Assembly (NCBI RefSeq): GCF_900090325.1
Contig: NZ_FMHW01000002.1
Coordinates: forward strand, 1,364,001-1,428,000
Source of the DNA: Micromonospora pallida
GTDB taxonomy: Bacteria > Actinomycetota > Actinomycetes > Mycobacteriales > Micromonosporaceae
DNA length: 64,000 nucleotides
Reading direction: 5' to 3'
The notes below the pieces were generated by a model. The model was not told the origin of the DNA and searched no databases. It worked only from the letters and a program-made list of their open reading frames with translations. The position numbers and the translations under genes were made by a program. This document shows, in pieces, positions 26,015 through 34,941 of the stretch. The first letter of the stretch is position 1. Every line of letters starts with the position of its first letter.

Positions 26015-26989
26015 TCAGATCCAGCGACGGCGGGCCGCCTGCCAGCCGAGCTGGATCCGGGTCTGCACCCCGGCGAGTACCAGTAGCCGCTGAACCCGCC
26101 GCTGGATGGTGCGCATGCTCACCCCTACCTGGGTGGCGATCGCCTGGTCGGTGTAGCCGGCGAGGAGCAACGAGAGCAGCCGCCGGTCGTCGGGGGCCAG
26201 CGGGCCGTCCGCAGGTGTGGCCAGCGCGGTGGGCACCGGCACGGCGGACTCCCAGACCCGGCGGAAGACCCAGCAGAGCGCCTCGACGAGGGCGGGCGTG
26301 TGGACGACCAACGCCTTCGCCGCCGCGCCGGGCGGCAGGTGACGAAGGACGACCAGCACGACCTCTTCGTCGAAGATGCTGCCCTTGAACGGCACCTCGA
26401 TCGCGACCCGCATCTCCTCACCCAGCGCCGCCCACTCGTCGAGCAGCAGCGGGGTCGGCTGGCCGTCCCCCTCCAACGTCGTCCGTTCGTAGACGACTCG
26501 GTAGCGCACCCCGGCCCGCAGCGCGTCCTGTTGGCCGGCGTTGGCGGTGGGGGGCACGGCGATGACGGGCGCCGCCACCAGGGACTGGATCTCCCGGCGG
26601 GCGTTCCGCTGCAACTGGCCGTAGCGTTCGGCGATCGCCGTCGCGCCCTCGACCACCTCGACCGGTTCGGTCCCGCCACCTGGCGTGCCGCTTCGCTGGT
26701 AACGCTGCGAGAGCTGGGCGATGGCCAGTTGCGCCTTGTGGAGATCGTCCAGGCGTTGCAGTGCCATCAACCGCAGGGTGATGTCCGGCGGCGCGGCGTG
26801 CAGTCGGTGCTGTTGCTCGGGACGCACCACCACCAGGCCCCGGTGCGCCAACTGGGCGAGGGCCTGCTCGACGTCCGGTTCGGCCAGCCCGGTGCGGTCG
26901 GCCAACTCGCGTTCGTCGGCGGCCGGCCCGGCGACGAGCTCCTCGTAGATTCGCTCCTCGTGAGGGCCGATCCCGATGCTCTCGAGCAT
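26015..26989 (-). CDS. TrmB/LuxR-type helix-turn-helix regulator
   Basis: 324 residues. The N-terminus is a TrmB-like winged helix (about 1-65: LGIG-type start, ADRTGLAEPDVEQALAQLAHRGLVV). The middle is an unrecognised sensor region resembling a phospholipase-D-like fold of TrmB relatives. The C-terminus is a LuxR-type helix-turn-helix (about 262-315, LLAGYTDQAIATQVGVSMRTIQRRVQRLL). Proteins with this double-HTH layout are widespread single regulators in Streptomyces and Micromonospora and often lie beside a subtilisin gene, as here. The effector is unknown. The gap to the protease start is 157 bp, enough for a controlled promoter. Confidence 0.88.
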   Translation of the reverse strand: MLESIGIGPHEERIYEELVAGPAADERELADRTGLAEPDVEQALAQLAHRGLVVVRPEQQHRLHAAPPDITLRLMALQRLDDLHKAQLAIAQLSQRYQRSGTPGGGTEPVEVVEGATAIAERYGQLQRNARREIQSLVAAPVIAVPPTANAGQQDALRAGVRYRVVYERTTLEGDGQPTPLLLDEWAALGEEMRVAIEVPFKGSIFDEEVVLVVLRHLPPGAAAKALVVHTPALVEALCWVFRRVWESAVPVPTALATPADGPLAPDDRRLLSLLLAGYTDQAIATQVGVSMRTIQRRVQRLLVLAGVQTRIQLGWQAARRRWI

Positions 26990-27184
26990 GTCAGCGCAGC
27001 ACCCGGACGGCTGGTGCGAGCACGACGACCCCCTGTTGTTTGCCGGCGGCGGGTCGACTGACGTCGTCCTGAGCTGCGGTTCGCAGGGTCGTACAGCGGG
27101 CGGGCCGTGTCAAGCGATTGGCGGATCTTGGTCACGCCAGGGCCGTGGTCTGCGCCCCTCGCGCCGGCAGTGACCGGGAGGGAA

Positions 27185-27640
27185 TCAAAGCTGGCGGGCG
27201 TAGCAGACCGACAACGCCTCACCCTGGTACGGGCCGAAGTTGTCGATGCGGTCGTACCCCTCTCGCTCGTAGAAGCGCATCGCGTCCGGTTGGGCCGTGC
27301 CGGTCTCCAGGAGCAGCTTCACCACGCCACGGTGGCGTGCCTCGTGTTCCAGGGCGCGCAGGATCGCCACCGCCGCTCCGGTGCCCCGAACCGCCGGCTC
27401 GACGTACATCCGCTTGATCTCCGCCGAGTCCGGCCCCAGCAGCCGCAGCGCCCCGCAGCCCACCGCCGCGCCGTCCGCGTCGCGGGCGACGAGGAACACG
27501 CCGATGTCCTCAGCGGTCGGGGCCGCCCCCGGCTCGTGGTCGTCGTTGCCGTACCGCGCGTCCAGCTCCGCGCGTTGCGCGGCGCGCAGCCGCGTCCCGT
27601 CGACCCCGTCCCAGGACTCCGACCCCACCCTGACCTGCAC
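27185..27640 (-). CDS. GNAT-family N-acetyltransferase
   Basis: 151 residues from a GTG at 27640. It shows the GNAT acetyl-CoA-binding motif A region (IKRMYVEPAVRGTGAAVAILRALEHEARHRG), where R-x-x-G-x-G/A contacts the pyrophosphate, followed by LLLETGTAQPDAMRFYEREGY. That ending is common in small GNATs annotated as acetylating amino groups of small molecules. It diverges from a TetR-type regulator across 83 bp containing an inverted repeat, so it is a probable target of that regulator. Confidence 0.9.
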   Translation of the reverse strand: MQVRVGSESWDGVDGTRLRAAQRAELDARYGNDDHEPGAAPTAEDIGVFLVARDADGAAVGCGALRLLGPDSAEIKRMYVEPAVRGTGAAVAILRALEHEARHRGVVKLLLETGTAQPDAMRFYEREGYDRIDNFGPYQGEALSVCYARQL

Positions 27641-27661
27641 AGTTCATACCCTCATCTATCC

Positions 27662-27690
27662 GTAACAACTGTTCCGGTAACGGATGTTAC
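27662..27690. promoter_or_regulatory. Candidate TetR operator
   Basis: GTAACA at 27662-27667 and TGTTAC at 27685-27690 form a perfect inverted repeat with a 17-base spacer. A further GTAAC at 27677-27681 and an AACTGTT palindrome (27667-27673) lie inside. The cluster falls between the divergent GNAT and TetR starts, where an autoregulated TetR operator would be expected. Confidence 0.5.
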
Positions 27691-27723
27691 GCTATCGCGG
27701 CGGGCGACGGCGAAGGGGCGGGC

Positions 27724-28359
27724 ATGGCCAGACGACGTGATCTCCAGGGCCACCAGGAGCGGCTGTCGACGGCCACCTGGTCGGTGCTCGCCGACCACGG
27801 CCTGCCGGGGCTGACCCTGCGGGCGGTGGCCGAGCGCGCCGGATGCAGCACGGGCCTGGTGCTGCACACGTTCCCGGACAAGCAGGCCCTGCTCGTCCAC
27901 GCCCGTACCCTGCTGCACGAGCGCACCGCCGCCCGTGCCGACGCGGCCCAGGCGTCCGGCCCCGAACCGCTGGACGCGCTGCGGGCCGTCCTGATGCAGG
28001 TGGCCTCCGGCAGCGACGACAAGCGTGAAGAGGCCCGGGTGTGGGTGGGTTTCCTGGCCGCCGCGCTCGCCGATCCCGAACTCGCCCGGTTGCACCAATC
28101 CCACAACCGCGCCTTCGTGGGCCGGATCCAGCGTCTTGTGGCGACCTGCCGCCCCGACTGGAGTCCGGAGCAGACCGCGCTGAGCGCCACGGCACTGGTC
28201 GCGCTCGTGGAGGGGCTCAACGTCCTGGCCGCCGTCGATCTGGACACCTACTCCGCCGCCGCGCAGCAGGCGGCCATCGAGGCCGCGCTGGACCAGATCC
28301 GTGCCGAACGGCCGGCACCACCGCCCGCCGACCCCGCCGCCGCGCCGGTCGGCGCCTGA
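27724..28359 (+). CDS. TetR-family transcriptional regulator
   Basis: 211 residues from the ATG at 27724. The N-terminal DNA-binding domain (about 8-55) reads LTLRAVAERAGCSTGLVLHTFPDK, a normal TetR recognition helix. The remaining 150 residues form the helical ligand-binding and dimerisation part, close to the BetI-like TetR_C_6 type. The Ala/Pro-rich tail is variable. It probably represses its own gene and the divergent GNAT gene. Ligand unknown. Confidence 0.92.
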   Translation: MARRRDLQGHQERLSTATWSVLADHGLPGLTLRAVAERAGCSTGLVLHTFPDKQALLVHARTLLHERTAARADAAQASGPEPLDALRAVLMQVASGSDDKREEARVWVGFLAAALADPELARLHQSHNRAFVGRIQRLVATCRPDWSPEQTALSATALVALVEGLNVLAAVDLDTYSAAAQQAAIEAALDQIRAERPAPPPADPAAAPVGA

Positions 28360-28469
28360 GGGCCTGACCGCTTCCGTTCACAGAGGTAGACAGATCAGCG
28401 GAACGTTCCAGGTTTACCCGCCGTCGTTCCGGGTCAGTCGTTAGCCGGATGGCGGGCGAGGCGGTGAGT

Positions 28470-28740
28470 TGACATCCTCTCCGGCCTAACGGCGGGAGAT
28501 TCCCACCCTCGCGGGTGGGGTTTCCTGGTTCATCGCGGACCGCACGGAAGGAGAACTCTCGTGTCTGACGTCCGCTCCGCAGGCGTTTATGGTCTCGGCC
28601 AGCCCGGCCGCGACGGCGATGTTCTGGGCGGCGTTGACGTCCCGGTCGTGTCGGGTGCCGCAGGACGGACACCGCCAGTGGCGGGTGCCCAGGGAGAGCG
28701 TGGCGAGGACATGCCCGCACGCCGAGCAGGTCTTCGAGGA
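28470..28740 (-). ncRNA. Possible omega RNA (reRNA) of the tnpB element
   Basis: In IS605 elements the guide RNA of TnpB overlaps the 3' end of tnpB and finishes at the right end, so its guide is the flanking DNA. Here the last 250 bases of the tnpB frame plus the hairpins at 28480-28530 would form the scaffold. The guide would be copied from bases just below 28470. The limits are inferred from family knowledge, not from a detected promoter. Confidence 0.35.
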
Positions 28741-29694
28741 CGGTTACCAGCGGTCGACCACTACGAGGTGCCGGCCGGCGCGCTGCGTCTTGTAGGCGAG
28801 CAGGGTACGGAACTCGGCCCACCCGGTGCGGGAGATCGCCTTCGCCAGACGCCGGTTGCGGACCATGTTGCCCACGGCGAGGTCTTCCACGGCGATGGCG
28901 TCGAACCGGCGCACCAGAGCCGTGGACTGTTGGTGGAGGAAGTCTCGGCGGGCTTCGCGTACCCGCGCGTGCGCCCGAGCCACTTTCCGTCTCGCCTTGG
29001 CCCGGTTCGCCGAGCCCCGTTGTCGGCGGGCCATCATCCGCTGGTAGCGCTTCAGGCGACGCTCTCGACGCTCCATGTGCCTCGGGTGGGGGATACGGTC
29101 GCCGGTGGACAGCACCGCGAAATCGGTCAACCCGAGGTCGACCCCTACTGCCTGACCGGTGGGTTCGGGCGCGGTGGGGGTGTCGATGTCGACGGTGAGG
29201 GTCACGTACCAGCGGCCGTCCGGGTCACGGGACACTGTGACCATCGTCGGATCCAGCCCAGCTGGGTCGATGCCGTGCCACGACCAGACGAATGCCAGCA
29301 CACCCGGCGTCTTTCCGAGGGACAGCCTGCCGTCGCGCAGGCGGAACGCCGACCGGGTGAACGACGCCGACTGCCGACCATGCCGGGACTTGAAACGCGG
29401 ATACCGGGACCGTTTCGCGAAGAACCCGGTCATCGCCGCGTCCTGGTGCCGCAGGGTCTGCTGCAACGGCACCGAACTGACCTCCCTCAGAAACGCCCAC
29501 TCGGGTTGCTTCTTGAGTTCCGTCAACGTCCGGTCCGTCTCCGCGTAGGAGGTGCCTTCACGGGTGGTGCGCCAGCGGTCGGTACGGGCGGCCAGGGTGC
29601 GGTTCCACACCACGCGCACGCACCCGAACGTGCGGTTGAGCACCGCTGCTTGTTCGGGTGTCGGGTATGCCCGGCACTTGTACGCCGTCCGCAT
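28486..29694 (-). pseudogene. tnpB: tnpB, RNA-guided nuclease of IS605, with in-frame stop
   Basis: The reading frame runs from the ATG at 29694 to a TAG at 28486-28488 and would give about 402 residues, normal for TnpB. It is interrupted by a TAA at 28744-28746, after residue 316 (ending VVVDRW). Relatives have Tyr there (DRWYPSSKTCS), so a single TAC or TAT to TAA change explains it. The truncated product keeps RuvC-I (VGVDLGLTDFAVL) and RuvC-II (IAVEDLAVGN). It loses the zinc ribbon (TCSACGH and CPSCGTRHDRD) and the RuvC-III Asp, so it should not cleave DNA. The downstream frame is otherwise undamaged, which points to a recent mutation. Confidence 0.88.
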
Positions 29695-29797
29695 AGGACA
29701 AACCTACCCGAAAGGATGATCATGGATGACAGTGGGGCCGCCATTCCTCCCCGCCCTCAAGGACGGGGCATCCTGGCGGCAATTCGGTGATCCGGTC

Positions 29798-31330
29798 GTG
29801 AGTGTCCTGCGCAGGAAGTCGGTCGAGCAGTCGATCCGCGACACGGAGCAGCCGGAGCACCGGCTCCGCAAGGAGCTGACCGGTCTGGATCTCACCGTGT
29901 TCGGCATCGGCGTCATCATCGGTACGGGCATCTTCGTGCTGACCGGGGTGGCCGCGAACCAGACCGCCGGGCCGGCGGTGGCGTTGTCCTTCGTCATCGC
30001 CGGGGTCGCCTGCGCGCTGGCCGCGTTGTGCTACGCGGAGTTCGCGTCCACCGTGCCGGTCGCCGGCAGCGCCTACACCTACTCCTACGCGACGCTCGGC
30101 GAGTTGGTCGCGTGGATCATCGGGTGGGATCTGATCCTGGAGTTCGTACTGGCCGGCGCCACGGTGGCGGTGGGGTGGTCCCAGTACTTCGCGGTGCTCA
30201 TGGAGACGCTCGGGGTGACGCTGCCGGCCGCGGTCAGCGGCGGCGAGGGCAGCGTGTTCAATGTGCCCGCCACGCTCATCGTGCTGATCCTCACCGCGGT
30301 CCTGGTCGGCGGTATCAAGATCTCGTCCCGGCTGAACGCCGTGGTGGTCACCATCAAGGTGGCGGTCGTGCTGTTCGTGATCGTCGCCGGGCTGTTCTTC
30401 GTCCGGGGCGGCAACTACGCACCGTTCGTCCCACCGGCCGAGCCGGCGCAGGGCGGTGCCGGCGCGGACGCGACCCTGCTGGAGGCCGTCTTCGGGCAGG
30501 CGCCCGCCAACTTCGGGATCAGCGGGATCTTCGCCGCGGCGGCGCTGGTGTTCTTCGCGTTCATCGGCTTCGACATCGTGGCCACCGCGGCCGAGGAGAC
30601 CCGGCTCCCGCAGCGCGACGTGCCGCGCGGGATCCTCGGTTCCCTGGCGGTCTGCACGTCGCTCTACGTAGCCGTCTCGCTGGTGGTGGTGGGCATGCAG
30701 CACTACGCCCAGCTCGACACGAAGGCGCCGCTGGCCGCCGCGTTCCAGGCCGTCGGCCAGCCGTTCATCGCCAACCTGATCACCATCGGCGCGCTCGCCG
30801 GGCTGACCACGGTGGTCATGGTCCTGATGCTGGGGCAGAGCCGGGTCGCGTTCGCCATGAGCCGGGACGGCCTGCTGCCGCGCTGGCTGAGCCAGGTGCA
30901 TCCCCGCTACGGCACCCCGTACCGCATCACCGTCATCGTGGGTCTGGTGGTGGCCGTGCTCGCCGGGTTCATCCCGCTCGAGGAACTCGCCGAGCTGGTC
31001 AACATCGGTACCCTCTTCGCGTTCGTGCTGGTCGCGGCGGCGGTCATTATTCTGCGCCGCACCCGGCCGGACCTGCCGCGCGGCTTCCGCGTCCCCTGGG
31101 GACCGGTGATACCGGTGCTCGCCATGGTCGCCTGCGCCGTGCTGATGCTGTTCCTCACCGTCGAGACCTGGCTGCGTTTCTTCGCCTGGATGGCGCTGGG
31201 TCTGGTGGTCTACTTCCTCTACGGGCACCGCCGCAGCCGGCTGGCCCAGGCTGGGCGGGACGGGCAGCGGATGCCCGACCAGCCGGACCTGGACACCGGT
31301 TTCGGCTCCGCGTCGCCCCCGCCACGGTGA
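29798..31330 (+). CDS. APC-family amino-acid permease
   Basis: 510 residues from a GTG at 29798; the frame is open upstream, but that part is IS sequence. It begins VSVLRRKSVEQSIRDTE, the standard N-terminus of cationic amino-acid transporter-like permeases (YfnA group). It has about twelve to fourteen hydrophobic segments, starting with FGIGVIIGTGIFVLTG, whose GIGxxIGxGIF motif binds the substrate backbone. It imports amino acids by proton symport. The IS605-type element ends within about 20-60 bases of the start, so its native promoter and ribosome site may have been displaced. No strong Shine-Dalgarno sequence is seen. Confidence 0.9.
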   Translation: MSVLRRKSVEQSIRDTEQPEHRLRKELTGLDLTVFGIGVIIGTGIFVLTGVAANQTAGPAVALSFVIAGVACALAALCYAEFASTVPVAGSAYTYSYATLGELVAWIIGWDLILEFVLAGATVAVGWSQYFAVLMETLGVTLPAAVSGGEGSVFNVPATLIVLILTAVLVGGIKISSRLNAVVVTIKVAVVLFVIVAGLFFVRGGNYAPFVPPAEPAQGGAGADATLLEAVFGQAPANFGISGIFAAAALVFFAFIGFDIVATAAEETRLPQRDVPRGILGSLAVCTSLYVAVSLVVVGMQHYAQLDTKAPLAAAFQAVGQPFIANLITIGALAGLTTVVMVLMLGQSRVAFAMSRDGLLPRWLSQVHPRYGTPYRITVIVGLVVAVLAGFIPLEELAELVNIGTLFAFVLVAAAVIILRRTRPDLPRGFRVPWGPVIPVLAMVACAVLMLFLTVETWLRFFAWMALGLVVYFLYGHRRSRLAQAGRDGQRMPDQPDLDTGFGSASPPPR

Positions 31331-31450
31331 CCGCCGTCGCGCATCGGTGGTGCGGCCCCGCTGCGGTGACCCGTTGGCGGTGCGGCCCCGCCGGTCGGAC
31401 TGTACTTTTGACCGGTTCGCCCCGCCCACGGTTTCCCTAACCTGGCTGGC

Positions 31451-32647
31451 ATGAGCGTCTCTTCGCTGACCGACCCCGGGGGCACGGTCCCCGTGGACCG
31501 GTCCCGTGGCCTCGGCGGGGTGACGAACCGGCTCGCCACCGACGTGGCGCTCGGCGGTGCCTTCCTGCTGGCGATCGTCGTCGAGATCGTCGCGCTCGCG
31601 GACAGTTGGGGCGTCCGCTACTGGCTGTTCGGCGGGGCCGCCGCCGTGGTGGTGTGTCTGCTCGCCCTGCTGCGCCGGTGGCACCGGGCCTGGTTGGCCG
31701 CCGCCGGGCTCACCGTCGCTGCGCTGACCGTGCTGGTGGCCCGGCTGGCCCACCTGCCGGCCGAGCCGGGCCCGGCGATGGCACTCGCGCTGGCGGTGCT
31801 GGTCGGCGCCGCGGTGCGTACCCTCCCGCGCGTGCCGGCGGGCGCCGTGGCCGCCGGCGGGCTCGGCATCGTCGTGGGCAGTCAGATCGCCGCCCTCCCC
31901 GCCCCGGGCATCGCTCCCGTCACCAGCCTGGCCGGGCTGGCCTGGCTGACCGCCGTCGCGGTCGGGCTCTCCCTGCGCCTGGTCGACGTCCGCAGACAGG
32001 CCACCGTCGAGAAGATCCGCCAGGACGAGCGGCTGGAACTGGCCCGCGAACTGCACGATGTGGTCACCCACCACATCACCGGCATCGTCCTCCAGGCCCA
32101 GGCCGCCCAACTGGTCGCCGGCAGGCAACCCGAGAAGGTGCCCGGCACCCTCGCCGGCATCGAGTCCGCCGGCTCCGAGGCGCTCGCGGCGATGCGTCGG
32201 GTGGTCGGCCTGCTCCGCGACGCCGCCGACGCGGAGCTCGCCTCGCCCGGGGGGACCGAGCAGCTCAGCGCCCTGGTCGACCGGTTCACGCGGCAGGGGC
32301 CGCCGGCGCGACTGCGGATGCCCGAGCGGACGGACGACTGGCCACCGGAGGTGGCCAGCACCGTCTACCGGATCGTGCAGGAGGCGCTGACGAACGTGGC
32401 CCGGCACGCGCCGCACGCCCGAGCGGTCACCGTAACCGTCGAACAGCACGACGCGGAGGTCACGGTCCAGGTGGTGGACGACGCGTCGCCCGCGCCCGCC
32501 CGGTACGGCCACCGCGGCGGGTACGGTCTGGTCGGCATGCGGGAACGCGTCGAGAGCCTCGGTGGCGACCTACGGGTCGGCCCCCGGTCCGCCGGCGGCT
32601 GGTCGGTGCTGGCCACCCTGCCCCTACCCACCAGGACGAACCGTTGA
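31451..32647 (+). CDS. NarL-type sensor histidine kinase
   Basis: 398 residues. The first 170 or so hold five or six transmembrane segments with almost no extracellular domain. The dimerisation domain HisKA_3 follows, with the phosphorylated His near residue 202 (ARELHDVVTHHITGI). The HATPase_c domain has the N box (VQEALTNVARHA) and a G box (GHRGGYGLVGMRERVESLGG). It autophosphorylates and passes the phosphate to the response regulator encoded immediately downstream, whose TTG overlaps its stop. The signal is unknown; this membrane-embedded type is often linked to cell-envelope or antibiotic stress. Confidence 0.93.
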   Translation: MSVSSLTDPGGTVPVDRSRGLGGVTNRLATDVALGGAFLLAIVVEIVALADSWGVRYWLFGGAAAVVVCLLALLRRWHRAWLAAAGLTVAALTVLVARLAHLPAEPGPAMALALAVLVGAAVRTLPRVPAGAVAAGGLGIVVGSQIAALPAPGIAPVTSLAGLAWLTAVAVGLSLRLVDVRRQATVEKIRQDERLELARELHDVVTHHITGIVLQAQAAQLVAGRQPEKVPGTLAGIESAGSEALAAMRRVVGLLRDAADAELASPGGTEQLSALVDRFTRQGPPARLRMPERTDDWPPEVASTVYRIVQEALTNVARHAPHARAVTVTVEQHDAEVTVQVVDDASPAPARYGHRGGYGLVGMRERVESLGGDLRVGPRSAGGWSVLATLPLPTRTNR

Positions 32648-33300
32648 CCATCCGGGTGCTGATCGCCGACGACCAGGCCATGGTGCGTGGTGGCCTGCGG
32701 CTCATCCTCGAGGACCAGCCGGACATCACCGTGGTGGCCGAGGCCGTCGACGGTGTCGACGCGATCGCCCAGGCCCGTCGGCTCCGCCCCGACGTCTGCC
32801 TGGTGGACATCCGGATGCCCCGACTCGACGGCCTCGAGGTGACCCGGGCGCTCGCCGGACCCCAGGTCGCCCAGCCGCTCCGGGTCGTCGTGGTGACCAC
32901 CTTCGACCTCGACGAGTACGTCTACGGGGCGCTGCGCCACGGCGCGGTCGGCTTCCTCCTCAAGGACGCCGGGCCGGCGCTGCTGGTGGAGGCGGTGCGC
33001 GCCGCCCACCAGGGCGACGCGCTGGTGTCGCCGTCGGTGACACTGCGGTTGCTCCGGCACGTCACGTCCACCGTCCGACCGACCGCCGGCCGGCAGGTCC
33101 CCAGGCTCACCGAACGGGAGATCGAGGTGGTTCGGGAGATCGCCCGGGGACGTACCAACCGGGAGATCGCCGCCGAATTGTTCATCTCGCTGAGCACGGT
33201 CAAGAGCCACGTCTCCGGGATCCAGACGAAGCTGGACGCGCGTAACCGGGTCGAGATCGCGGCCTGGGCGTGGGAGAACCGCATCGTGGCGAGCGCCTGA
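32644..33300 (+). CDS. NarL/LuxR-type response regulator
   Basis: 218 residues from a TTG at 32644 overlapping the kinase stop (TTGA). The receiver domain (1-120) has the acidic pair DDQ, the phospho-accepting Asp near residue 55 (CLVDIRMPRLDG) and the conserved Lys in LLKDAG. The C-terminal LuxR helix-turn-helix (about 150-210) reads LTEREIEVVREIARGRTNREIAAELFIS in register with NarL proteins. It is the partner of the preceding kinase. Targets are not evident nearby. Confidence 0.93.
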   Translation: MTIRVLIADDQAMVRGGLRLILEDQPDITVVAEAVDGVDAIAQARRLRPDVCLVDIRMPRLDGLEVTRALAGPQVAQPLRVVVVTTFDLDEYVYGALRHGAVGFLLKDAGPALLVEAVRAAHQGDALVSPSVTLRLLRHVTSTVRPTAGRQVPRLTEREIEVVREIARGRTNREIAAELFISLSTVKSHVSGIQTKLDARNRVEIAAWAWENRIVASA

Positions 33301-33484
33301 CGCGCTGCCGGCCCGCGCTTCCGTACGTTCCGTGACGCCAGCCATCCGTCCGGTGTCCACCGACGCCCCCGTCTCCGCCCCGACACCGTGACCCGATAAC
33401 GTCTTCGCAGCTCAGGGCGGTGACTTCGGGTGGTCCGTCGGAGTGGAGCCGCCCGGATTCGTAGGGACGAGCGGGTGTTGGCGT

Positions 33485-34363
33485 ATGAGACTCCGGCAGT
33501 TGACGTACTTCGTGACGGTGGCCGATCACGGCTCGATCCGCAAGGCGGCGGACGCCCTCTTCATCGCCCAGCCGTCCCTGTCGGCGCAGCTCGCCGCGCT
33601 CGAACGCGAGGTCGGCGGCCCGTTGTTGAACCGGCAGGCGCGCGGGGTGACGCTGACCCCCGCCGGCCGGGTGTTCCTGCGGGAGGCGCGCGTCACCCTG
33701 GCCGCGGCGGAACGCGCGAAGCGGTTCGCGACCCTCGCCCTCGGCGGCGAGCAGGGGGATCTGCGGTTCGCCACGGTACTGTCGATCGCCGCCGGGCTGG
33801 TGCCGGACGCGCTGCTGGCCTGGCGCTCGCGGCGGCCGGGGGTGCGCGCCTTCCTCCAGGAGTACCGCAGCTCGCGGGAGTTGGAGCGGTACACGGCGCA
33901 GGGCCTGCACGACTTCGCGGTGGGCCCCAAACCGTCGACGGCGTTCGAGGTCACCGAGTTCATCGGTTCCGAGGAATTCGTCGTGGTGCTTCCCCAGGGT
34001 GACGAACTCCTTTCCTCCGCATCGGTCGACATAGCCCGACTCGGTGACCGTCCCTGGGTTCTGTTCTCCCGCGACCACGGTCTGTCCAGCATTCACGACG
34101 ATATTTTCGCGACCGTCGGAATAGCGCCGGAAAGTGCGGTCTTCACCAGTCAGACCGATGTGGCCGTGCGGCTCGCGACCGTCGGACTCGGCCCGACGAT
34201 CGTGCCGGACAACGTCGTGCCGCCGCCGCTCCGACGGTTCGCCAGATCCCTGGCCACGCCCCTGACCCGCGACCTCTACGTGTACGGGACGGCACCGGTT
34301 CCCAATCTCGCGAAGGCGTTTCTCGACGAGTTGAGGAACGTGTGCGCGGCACCGAAGCGATAG
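33485..34363 (+). CDS. LysR-family transcriptional regulator
   Basis: 292 residues from the ATG at 33485 (MRLRQLTYFVTVADHGSIRKAADAL), the normal LysR start. The winged helix-turn-helix occupies 1-60. The effector domain follows, with FATVLSIAAGLVPDALLAWR in place of the usual G-I-x-P pattern. The gene is followed 91 bases later by the cupin, transporter, dehydrogenase and racemase genes on the same strand. It is the most likely regulator of that set. Confidence 0.92.
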   Translation: MRLRQLTYFVTVADHGSIRKAADALFIAQPSLSAQLAALEREVGGPLLNRQARGVTLTPAGRVFLREARVTLAAAERAKRFATLALGGEQGDLRFATVLSIAAGLVPDALLAWRSRRPGVRAFLQEYRSSRELERYTAQGLHDFAVGPKPSTAFEVTEFIGSEEFVVVLPQGDELLSSASVDIARLGDRPWVLFSRDHGLSSIHDDIFATVGIAPESAVFTSQTDVAVRLATVGLGPTIVPDNVVPPPLRRFARSLATPLTRDLYVYGTAPVPNLAKAFLDELRNVCAAPKR

Positions 34364-34454
34364 CCGCAGACTATCGCGGTGACAGCAAAATCGGGGCTGG
34401 TGCCTATCCGTGGCTGCTCCTAGCGTGGGGCAACCTGGACAGGAAGGATCCGTT

Positions 34455-34865
34455 GTGCCCACGCAGTCCAACGACATCGGCGAGTTGCCACTCGCGGGCG
34501 AGTTGATCGCCTCCGGCTTCGAGGGCTGGAGCGCCGAACTGAAACAGGAATTCGAGCGGAACGCCTTCAACAAGGTGATCGGCTCCCGGGTGCTCTCGGA
34601 GGACGACCGGGTGCGGGTCTGGCATATCGAGGTGCCGCCCGGCCAGCGCCTGCCGGCGCACCGGCACACCCTGGACTATTTCTGGACCGCCCTGCACGAC
34701 GGCGCGTCCGTCCAGCACACCGACGACGGAACGACCCGCCGCGTCGCCTACCGCAAGGGCGACACCCGCCACTTCGTCTTCCGCGACGGCGCCTACCTCC
34801 TGCACGACCTCGTCAACGACGGGGACACGACGCTGGAGTTCATCACCGTCGAGCACCTCAGGTAG
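34455..34865 (+). CDS. Small cupin-domain protein
   Basis: 136 residues from a GTG at 34455 behind AGGAAGGA. It has a single cupin barrel: first motif PAHRHTLDYFW (two His that could bind a metal), second motif around KGDTRHFVFRDGAYLLHDLVN with another His. Small cupins serve as isomerases, dioxygenases or sensors. Here it lies directly upstream of an organic-acid transporter and may act on the imported compound. I cannot assign a reaction. Confidence 0.8.
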   Translation: MPTQSNDIGELPLAGELIASGFEGWSAELKQEFERNAFNKVIGSRVLSEDDRVRVWHIEVPPGQRLPAHRHTLDYFWTALHDGASVQHTDDGTTRRVAYRKGDTRHFVFRDGAYLLHDLVNDGDTTLEFITVEHLR

Positions 34866-34941
34866 GCCCGATCGCGGGTAGTCCCGACCCCTCCGCCCGC
34901 CTGGTAACCACCCCCACACCGCCCACCACCGGAGGTCCCCC

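Larger units (their letters stand above)
28470..29780 (-). mobile_element. IS200/IS605-family element carrying only tnpB (decayed)
   Basis: The element is read on the minus strand. Its right end (lower coordinates, about 28470-28530) has the typical subterminal hairpins: GACATCCTCTCCGGCC, then a complementary GGCGGGAG and a perfect CCCACCC/GGGTGGG stem at 28502-28519. Its left end (about 29735-29780) has another hairpin, CCCCG-CCCTCAAGGA-CGGGG. No TnpA transposase is present, so this is a TnpB-only (IS1341-like) copy that could move only in trans. Exact ends are not certain because IS605 elements make no target duplication. Confidence 0.65.

Noticed and set aside
31348..31395. Two copies of GGTGCGGCCCCGC between the permease and kinase genes
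   Set aside because: Only two short GC-rich copies without symmetry; likely chance in this composition.
29720..32512. A 930-codon minus-strand frame opposite the permease and histidine kinase
   Set aside because: Shadow of two plus-strand genes with clear families; Gly/Arg/Asp-rich, no domain.
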